Shown here piece after piece: positions 54,901-59,819 of a stretch of 64,000 nucleotides of DNA. The position numbers and the translations under genes were made by a program. Under the pieces are notes generated by a model that was not told where the DNA came from, made no database searches, and worked only from the letters and a program-made list of their open reading frames with translations. The DNA is from an uncultured Planctomycetia bacterium. Its GTDB lineage: Bacteria > Planctomycetota > Phycisphaerae > FEN-1346 > JAACEH01. The stretch's first letter is position 1. Each line of letters starts with the position of its first letter. The stretch spans positions 16,556 through 80,555 of the forward strand of contig CAIYVX010000097.1 in NCBI GenBank assembly GCA_903929765.1. The letters run 5' to 3'.

Positions 54901-55176
54901 GGCGTCCTTCTTTTGGTGAGCCACATAGTCCCGAATGGCTTCCAACGTCTTGCCGGCCCCGGCCCCCAGGCCGCAGGTGCCCGTGCCGACGAAAATGACC
55001 GGTCGGGCAACGTCGTCGCGGCGGAGTTGCCCCAGGAGGCTATCGACTTTGTCCTGTCCGGCGGCTCGGGCGGTTCCGAAAAGCCCGGCCTTCACACCGT
55101 CCAGCAGCGTGGCCTCGACCGGACGCGGGCCTTCCCAGCACCGGCCGAGGGTGGCATTTGATTCAGTTTTGTGCAT
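51913..55176 (-). CDS. NuoF/HydB-like subunit fused to a GltD/NfnB-like flavoprotein
   Basis: The 1087-residue product joins two enzymes. Residues of about 55-150 are a thioredoxin-like ferredoxin domain, in which I see Cys 68, 99 and 103 but not the usual first cysteine. Residues of about 185-560 are the NuoF flavin/NAD domain (GLRGRGGGGFPTGKKWKFA, NADEGDPGAFMDR) with the cluster motif ESCGKCIPCREGTR. From about 590 the protein continues as a glutamate synthase small-subunit-like oxidoreductase: Cys-rich N-terminal part (CQNSCPAG, CARVCHHPCEQTC), FAD motif VIGAGPSGLTAANAL (near 709) and NAD(P) motif IIGGGNSAMDAARVA. With the hydrogenase and NuoE it probably forms a soluble NAD(P)H- and ferredoxin-linked complex. 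A strong AGGAGTTGGAAC site precedes the ATG. Confidence 0.92.
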   Translation of the reverse strand: MHKTESNATLGRCWEGPRPVEATLLDGVKAGLFGTARAAGQDKVDSLLGQLRRDDVARPVIFVGTGTCGLGAGAGKTLEAIRDYVAHQKKDAELIEVGCIGLCSEEPIVDVQLPGRTRVSFGNVTADNVAALLDAVFAGRPPAALALGQFRSIGLKPWTDVPNLDDHPFLMHQRRIVLATSGIIDPGSIDEYIAWGGYSAIAKVFRTMTPDEVCTLVEQSGLRGRGGGGFPTGKKWKFARAADGQQKYLICNADEGDPGAFMDRAVGESDPHRLLEGILIAAYAIGATKAYIYIRAEYPVAVRRLTEAMAQAQAYGLLGENILDSGNDVKIVIKMGAGAFVCGEETALIHSIEGKRGMPRPRPPYPAVKGLFGLPTVINNVETLANLPLILDRGADWFAALGTAGSKGTKVFALSGMVRRTGLAEVPMGTTLRRVVHEIGGGILGGRKCKAVQIGGPSGGCVPEAELDIPTDYEALKKFGTIMGSGGLVVVDESQCMVDFAKFFMEFIQSESCGKCIPCREGTRRMLEILQAICRPRNKEEPLDALLRLRGIMELQKLGEMIKATSLCGLGQTAPNPVLSTLKWFRSEYEAHVFDRQCPAGTCKELVGAPCQNSCPAGTEAWRYVAHIARGEYNDAYRVIRAAHPFPSACARVCHHPCEQTCRAGASGGQPVGVRMLKRFVVETVDAAALAPQVEPAQANAARVAVIGAGPSGLTAANALSQLGYRVTVFEREARAGGLLTAAIPAYRLPREKLDQEISLLLNQNIEVRYNTTLGPDVTIDGLLKDGYKAVYLALGSHQSKGLGLPGEDVQGVIPGIRFLKAHNLHGQELGAGRVGIIGGGNSAMDAARVAFRQKGAKSVTVFYRRTCEEMPAYAEEIEAALAEGIKIEELVAPVAVHDKDGKLSGMKFIRNKLSERDASGRQKPVPVPGTEFDVELDTLVVAISEEPETAGLDGIGRTKWNTPAINTESWMTDRPGVFAGGDVVTGPGTVIGAIAAGKNAAVMIDRFIQGKLMRVVPKTTLPEVFVPPVALDDEDAKPVDRAAVPHLAVAKRSKSFDEVELCLSEQAARTEACRCMRCDLEFTQPD

Positions 55177-55645
55177 GTTCCAACTCCTTCTGACGACAGT
55201 CTTCGACGATCTTGGCGAACTTCCGCGACGACACGGCCGCGTGGAATTCGCCGTTCAGGTTCACCACCGGTCCCAGGCCGCAGGCGCCCATGCAGGCGAC
55301 GATCTCCAGGCTGAACAGCTTGTCGCGCGAGGTCTCGCCGGGTTTGAGCTTGAGCAACTTGACTGCTGAATCCAGCAGCTTCTGCGAGCCTTTGACGTGA
55401 CAGGCCGTGCCGCGGCAGAGCATGACGTGATACTTGCCTTTGGGCGTGAAGCGAAACTGGTTGTAGAAGGTGGCCACGCCGAAAATCTTGCTGGCCGGCA
55501 GATTCAAATGGCGGCCGATCCGCGTCACCGCCTCGCGCGACAGGTAGCCCTGGGCCTCCTGGACTTCCTGGAGGATGGGAATCAGGGCATCGCGTTTGGC
55601 GCCCGCATGCTTCTTGAGGATTGCTTCCAGATCCATCGTGCTCAC
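55163..55645 (-). CDS. NuoE/HydC/HndA-like [2Fe-2S] subunit
   Basis: The 160-residue product has the helical N-terminal region (LIPILQEVQEAQGYL), the motif VATFYNQF and the [2Fe-2S] ligands CRGTACHVKGS and CMGACGLGPV. These are typical of the 24-kDa subunit of complex I and of HydC/HndA in multisubunit hydrogenases. It overlaps the fusion gene by 14 bases and the rex stop by four. It relays electrons in the hydrogenase complex. Confidence 0.94.
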   Translation of the reverse strand: MSTMDLEAILKKHAGAKRDALIPILQEVQEAQGYLSREAVTRIGRHLNLPASKIFGVATFYNQFRFTPKGKYHVMLCRGTACHVKGSQKLLDSAVKLLKLKPGETSRDKLFSLEIVACMGACGLGPVVNLNGEFHAAVSSRKFAKIVEDCRQKELEHAQN

Positions 55646-56331
55646 TGCTGATCTCCTTTGGCTGTTTCCAAAACTCTGCTGTTCTCCTGCTCTACTATCT
55701 CGGCCGCCTGCAGCCGCGCCCCCTGACGGGCAAAATACGCCACTTTTTCCAAAGACATTGTCATATCAATGTCTTCGACGTAAACTCCGGCCGGAACTTT
55801 GAGCGGCGCCGGGGCAAAATTCAGAATGCCCCTGAATCCGGCCCGGACCATGTTCTCGGCGACATTTTGCGCTGCGGCGGCCGGGACGGCCAGAATGCCC
55901 AGGCGGATGTCGTTCTCTCGGGCTACGGTTTCAAGTTCTTCCACCGAATAGCAGCGACAGCCGTGAATGACCCGGCCGATCTTGTTCTCATCCACGTCAA
56001 AGGCGGCGACGATCGAAAGGTTCGGTCGACGACCGGTGAAATAGGACAAAATGGCCCGGCCCAGATTTCCGATTCCGAACAGAGCGGCGGCCTGACCCGT
56101 CTGGTCATCTAAAAAATTACCGATTGATTTCGTCAATTCCGACACGTCATAACCGTGAGTTGAAGAGCCCATGTACCCAACCGCCATCAAATCACGACGG
56201 ACCTGCGCTGGAGTGGCTCCGGCCATGGCTGCTAACTGGTGAGAATAGACGTTCCTAGTGCCCTGACCGGCCAGGCCGTTGAGCAATCGACGATAGAGGC
56301 TGAGCCTTCCCACCGTTCTATGTGATACCAC
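55642..56331 (-). CDS. rex: Redox-sensing transcriptional repressor Rex
   Basis: Rex represses fermentative and hydrogen genes when NADH/NAD+ is low and leaves DNA when NADH binds. The 229-residue product has an N-terminal winged helix (RRLLNGLAGQGTRNVYSHQL, ATPAQVRRDL, GYDV) and a Rossmann domain (ALFGIGNLGRAILSY, AAFDVDENKIG). It starts at GTG behind a strong AAAGGAGGTG. It is first in the hydrogenase operon and follows two Rex-like operators in its own promoter, indicating feedback control of the whole set. Confidence 0.95.
   Translation of the reverse strand: MVSHRTVGRLSLYRRLLNGLAGQGTRNVYSHQLAAMAGATPAQVRRDLMAVGYMGSSTHGYDVSELTKSIGNFLDDQTGQAAALFGIGNLGRAILSYFTGRRPNLSIVAAFDVDENKIGRVIHGCRCYSVEELETVARENDIRLGILAVPAAAAQNVAENMVRAGFRGILNFAPAPLKVPAGVYVEDIDMTMSLEKVAYFARQGARLQAAEIVEQENSRVLETAKGDQQ
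55679..55696. repeat. 18-bp repeat shared with the pilin cluster
   Basis: CTGTTCTCCTGCTCTACT is identical to 5073-5090. Here it falls in the C-terminal coding part of rex. Confidence 0.5.
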
Positions 56332-56381
56332 GGCCCACCTCCTTTCTACTTACCAAACGAAAACAAACATAGTCCCACATA

Positions 56382-56445
56382 GTGAATCAGATCACGGCGT
56401 GAATAAATTCACAAGGAATTCTATCCGGCGGTACTCCTATGTCAA
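56382..56445 (-). promoter_or_regulatory. Rex-controlled promoter of the hydrogenase island
   Basis: On the minus strand TTGACA (56440-56445) and TAGAAT (56418-56423) are 16 bases apart. GTGAATTTATTCAC (56399-56412) follows directly over the expected transcription start; with its TTG flank it matches the known Rex consensus TTGTGAANNNNTTCACAA. A weaker palindrome GTGATCTGATTCAC (56382-56395) lies next to it in tandem. Confidence 0.8.
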
Positions 56446-56940
56446 GTAAAATAATGTGATGTCTGAACCGGCCTCGGCCCGTTCGACGGGAAGAACAATA
56501 CCTGGAGGAATCAACCATTGAGAAAACGCCACCAACCCCGGAGATTGCGGAGGCGGTGGCGTCTTTGAATTTACTGGCGGAGAGGGAGGGAGACGGGCTG
56601 CGTATTTTTGTAACTTGTTGTCCTGCTGGGAGTTGCGTCGTAAGTCTTTGGCCGGCAAGAAGTTGCGTTTTCATCCCAGATCACTCATTGTCATCCACGA
56701 TCACGCAGGATAATCGAATTTTACCCCTCAGTTTACACAAAGTTTTCACAACAGCAGGCGAAGAAAAACCGTCTTGTAGTCAACGGTGCATCCGGATTAC
56801 CCCAGAATTGCATAGTGGAAGTCAATCCAGAGAATGTGCTATAGCCGAAGGGGGGCGCGGCAGTCAAGCAGATCTCAGCCACCGATTTCTACGTTACCTC
56901 ACAGGCTTCACCGAGGCAACTTTTGTTCTGCCAAACGTCG
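56446..56940. other. Intergenic region between the hydrogenase and hip operons
   Basis: Apart from a terminator-like hairpin near 56526, I see no gene. The plus-strand ORF at 56556 and the minus-strand ORFs at 56387 and 56437 lack ribosome sites and family features. Confidence 0.45.
56526..56562 (-). terminator. Terminator-like hairpin downstream of hipT
   Basis: ACGCCACC pairs with GGTGGCGT. On the minus strand it is followed by TTTT. It would stop hip transcription before the rex promoter. Confidence 0.5.
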
Positions 56941-57810
56941 TTACCCCTCAACGCTCAAGCTGGTAAGACGGTCGCGAATCAACCCCTGAAACGTTTCCTT
57001 CCGCTCAGTTGCCAGATGGGACTCGCCTATCTTCTGCGTCATCCAAGAATCACGATCCGCATAGGCGTCGATGCGATCTTCGACCAGTCCGGCAGGCACG
57101 CCAAGCGTGGACGCAAAGGCGAGAAAGTCTCGGCGGGCGATGTTGTTCTTCCGGCCGTTCAAGGCCAGAGCCAATTCTTCGTTCTCTTCGGGAATGACGA
57201 TCCGACTCGACACCATGTCGTAGGCTGGCGAAAGGGACACCGTGTCCTTCTGCGTCAGCAACGAGAAGTTTTTGAGGTGCGCGTCACCGTTGCCGATTAC
57301 AAAGCAGTACAACACACGCTCGAAAAGGTACTGGGCGTCAAGATCTGGAAACGTGCAGTGCTGCCGCAGGGCCTTGCCAATCTGCTCATAACTGCCATCG
57401 TACTTCGGCTTGCCGAGAATCTGGGCCATGTCTTCACAGGAAACCTTCTGGCCGGCGCCGGTGCGGTCAAAGCGCCGCACGACATAGGCCCAGGATCCGT
57501 CAGCCAGTGGCAGCAGGATATTCGGAGCCGTGCGAATGCCGCACTCGGCGGCCATCTGCATGCACAGGTACTCGTTTTCGGGCAACTGTGGGAACGTGGC
57601 GGTCTGCGGCTTGAGGATGAAGCGTCCGCCCACTGGAGCGGCCACGAGTTCGTCGCCCTCCAGGCGGACCGATAGCTTGGGCTGCACACCGGAGATCGAC
57701 AGTTTGCCGGCGGACTGTTGGGCGACGAGAGTGACTTCCGACAGGTTCAACCGAATCTTCGGTTCAACAGGTTTGCCGAAAACTGCTCGCAACTCGGTGG
57801 CCGTATACAT
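56941..57810 (-). CDS. hipT: HipT-like serine/threonine kinase toxin
   Basis: The 289-residue product is a HipA-type kinase lacking the N-terminal subdomain. It has the Ser-containing loop KLSISGVQPKLS, comparable to the regulatory SxS loop described for HipT. It also has LKPQTATFPQLPENEYLCMQ, the catalytic segment GNGDAHLKNFSLL and the metal-binding LSPAYDMVSS. HipA and HipT phosphorylate aminoacyl-tRNA synthetases (GltX, TrpS) and stop growth; the target here is unknown. Canonical HipA is about 440 residues; here the missing part is encoded by the separate gene directly upstream, 3 bases away. Confidence 0.88.
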   Translation of the reverse strand: MYTATELRAVFGKPVEPKIRLNLSEVTLVAQQSAGKLSISGVQPKLSVRLEGDELVAAPVGGRFILKPQTATFPQLPENEYLCMQMAAECGIRTAPNILLPLADGSWAYVVRRFDRTGAGQKVSCEDMAQILGKPKYDGSYEQIGKALRQHCTFPDLDAQYLFERVLYCFVIGNGDAHLKNFSLLTQKDTVSLSPAYDMVSSRIVIPEENEELALALNGRKNNIARRDFLAFASTLGVPAGLVEDRIDAYADRDSWMTQKIGESHLATERKETFQGLIRDRLTSLSVEG

Positions 57811-57813
57811 AAT

Positions 57814-58131
57814 CTACTCCTGCGGCTCTATGGAGACCGCGCCGATACAATCCCGACAAGTCGCCAGCAGCATGCCGAACCGGTCGGTCGAGTCGACCTT
57901 CAAGACCTTGGACGCAATCTCCTGGTACCAGCCTTCAGGCAGCAGGCCCTCAAAGAAAGCCGGTAGACTTTCACTTTCATAAGGCTCTGCTCGTAATGGC
58001 AAACTCAGCGAGATGGCGGTGCCGTAAGCCAGATAGCTTGGATCGTATTGGAAGACGTAGCCACGGTCGACCTCCCAGAGCCGGCCCGCCAGACGCTTCT
58101 TGAAGAAGACGTTAGCCTTCCGTCCGCTCAT
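57814..58131 (-). CDS. hipS: HipS-like antitoxin, detached HipA N-terminal subdomain
   Basis: The 105-residue product matches HipA N-subdomain 1: FQYDPSYLAYGTAISLSLPL, FFEGLLPEGW and the terminal GMLLATCRDCIGAVSI. In the tripartite HipBST system this piece is a separate protein that neutralises the HipT kinase. The ATG lies inside the end of hipB (20-base overlap) and hipT follows 3 bases after, so the three genes are probably coupled in translation. Confidence 0.86.
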   Translation of the reverse strand: MSGRKANVFFKKRLAGRLWEVDRGYVFQYDPSYLAYGTAISLSLPLRAEPYESESLPAFFEGLLPEGWYQEIASKVLKVDSTDRFGMLLATCRDCIGAVSIEPQE

Positions 58132-58318
58132 GCTTGACGACTCCCACCTCTCGGGAAAACAGCCGGAGCACCTGGTTCACCTTGTCCAGTCGAACAGTTT
58201 CCTTCCCGCGCTCCAGCTCACGGATGAACCGCAGGCCAACACCGGCCCGTTCCGCAAGCTCCGTTTGGGAAAGCCTGGCTCGCTTTCGTAGTTCCTTAAC
58301 CTGATCTGCGAGACGCAT
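58112..58318 (-). CDS. hipB: HipB-like Xre-family repressor
   Basis: The 68-residue product is almost entirely a helix-turn-helix of the Xre/Cro type (KRARLSQTELAERAGVGLRF, IRELERGK). HipB binds operators upstream of its own operon and helps stabilise the toxin complex. It is first in the operon, downstream of two copies of TATACCC-N4-GGGTAC, and overlaps hipS. Confidence 0.9.
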   Translation of the reverse strand: MRLADQVKELRKRARLSQTELAERAGVGLRFIRELERGKETVRLDKVNQVLRLFSREVGVVKHERTEG

Positions 58319-58380
58319 GGCTGCTTCTCCAGTTACGCGACAAGAGCTTCTATCGGATGTTTCACCAGATTCTGACAGTC

Positions 58381-58408
58381 ATTCTATACCCTGTCGGGTA
58401 CATTGCAA
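58381..58408 (-). promoter_or_regulatory. hip promoter with operator 1 in its spacer
   Basis: On the minus strand TTGCAA (58403-58408) and TAGAAT (58381-58386) have a 16-base spacer. The palindrome TATACCC-TGTC-GGGTAC (58385-58401) fills that spacer, the position expected for a repressor operator. Confidence 0.65.
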
Positions 58409-58457
58409 TCCTAATATACCACGATCTGGCCGCAATTTTAACTATAATGGTTCTTAG

Positions 58458-58474
58458 TATACCCCGGAGGGTAC
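58458..58474. promoter_or_regulatory. hip operator 2
   Basis: TATACCC-CGGA-GGGTAC is a second copy of the palindrome, its centre 73 bp from operator 1. That is about seven helical turns and would allow DNA looping by paired HipB dimers. Confidence 0.6.
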
Positions 58475-58526
58475 TTATCTGGCGATGGTCTGTATCGCTC
58501 GCTGTCAAATCCACGTCCAGAGGCCA

Positions 58527-59723
58527 TTATTGTACCCGATCTCTGTCGCCAAACTCCTCGAAGTCGAGCGTATACTTTGAAGGTCTGCCGGCGATCTGCT
58601 TCAAGAGATCCACAAACATCCACTTGCGAGCATGCTTCACCCGCAGAGTTTCCAGTTGCCGCGAGAAGTCCACTTCGGTTCCTTGGTGGATGGACAAATC
58701 GCGGAGATCGATGACCCGTTCTATAGCCTGTGCATAGTTCTTGCGCTGTTTCGTCGCGGCCAGTTGGTCGATTTTGTTCCACAAGGATTCTTCTCGGCCG
58801 ACCAGCCCATCCAGATATCTCTTCCTTTCGGCGAAGGCCTCGCGTTTTTGGCGCGCTGCGGCCTCTGCCGCCTTTCCAACCGCGATTTGCTGCTGCTCTT
58901 CCGCGGCCCGGAGCAACTCGCCCACGGTCCGGCGTTTCGGGCCCTCGGTAACGGTCGCTTCGGTGATTGGGCGGCGCTCTCGATCAAGGCGAGATAGTAG
59001 TTCCCTGGCCAGGCCGGGACTCTCGCCCGCCATTAGGCGCACCAGCATTTTGTCCTTCTCGCCTACCGCCAACCCGGCGACCCAACTCTCCAGCACACGG
59101 CGCTCCGGCAGACGATCATCGACATTCGGACTGGCCCGGCAGGCCGCCGCAAGCAAATGCTCATCGACCCGCAAGAATTCCGCGAAGGCGCTTTGCGACG
59201 CCGACAACCGCCCCAAGTTCGGCGGCACGGGCGGTTCAAGATCGTCCTCATTCAATTCGCCGCTCTGGACAGCCAGAAGCCAGCCCAGATACAAAGCCCG
59301 CAAGTCGCCACGGGCCACCTCATCTCGCACCGGCAACATGGCCGCCAAATGCCCGTCGCCTTCAACCCAATCCTCTCCCTCTTCGTTGTCCGACACGAAT
59401 GTGACCACCATTCTGTCCTTGGCTTTTCGCGCCGAAACGGTTTCGCCGGGGCAATAGAGCCGGGCGGTTGCCGGCGACAGCACGGCGGACGGCCAGCGCA
59501 GCTTCAGGACATGCGTGCCCCAGTTGGCCAGATAAAGAAAAGCGTCAAAATACTTCGCCATCCAGGCATCTTCGTCGCCCTTGAAGCTGCCCCACTCATA
59601 GTGGTTGATGAAACTCGTGGCCGTGATGATGGCCCGCGTTGAGTAGGACCGCAGTTCCTGCATTTCCGCAGTGGTCAGCGGCCGGTCGATGGCTTGGAAT
59701 TCGTAGTACTGGTATTCGCTCAT
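58527..59723 (-). CDS. Protein of unknown function beside the primase-helicase
   Basis: The 398-residue product begins SEYQYYEFQAIDRPLTTAEM. It has an aromatic-rich N-terminal half (INHYEWGSFKGDEDAWMAKY) and a helical, charged C-terminal half with a coiled-coil-like stretch (EEQQQIAVGKAAEAAARQKR). There is no signal peptide or enzymatic motif. I recall similar proteins as conserved hypotheticals encoded next to SWIM zinc-finger proteins, but none is encoded here. AAGGAG lies upstream of the ATG. It lies about 100 bases downstream of the TOTE-type gene on the same strand and may be its partner. Confidence 0.75.
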   Translation of the reverse strand: MSEYQYYEFQAIDRPLTTAEMQELRSYSTRAIITATSFINHYEWGSFKGDEDAWMAKYFDAFLYLANWGTHVLKLRWPSAVLSPATARLYCPGETVSARKAKDRMVVTFVSDNEEGEDWVEGDGHLAAMLPVRDEVARGDLRALYLGWLLAVQSGELNEDDLEPPVPPNLGRLSASQSAFAEFLRVDEHLLAAACRASPNVDDRLPERRVLESWVAGLAVGEKDKMLVRLMAGESPGLARELLSRLDRERRPITEATVTEGPKRRTVGELLRAAEEQQQIAVGKAAEAAARQKREAFAERKRYLDGLVGREESLWNKIDQLAATKQRKNYAQAIERVIDLRDLSIHQGTEVDFSRQLETLRVKHARKWMFVDLLKQIAGRPSKYTLDFEEFGDRDRVQ

Positions 59724-59819
59724 GGCTCAGTCGGCTCCTTGCTTGCTTTTTCTGCCTTCGACGGCAACCCATTCAACATTCATCCACGCAGATCATCACA
59801 AAAACTGTGCGATAATTCC

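Noticed and set aside
56941-58131. Single hipA gene with a frameshift
   Set aside because: hipS and hipT each have their own start and stop, and the split falls at the HipS/HipT boundary known from HipBST systems.
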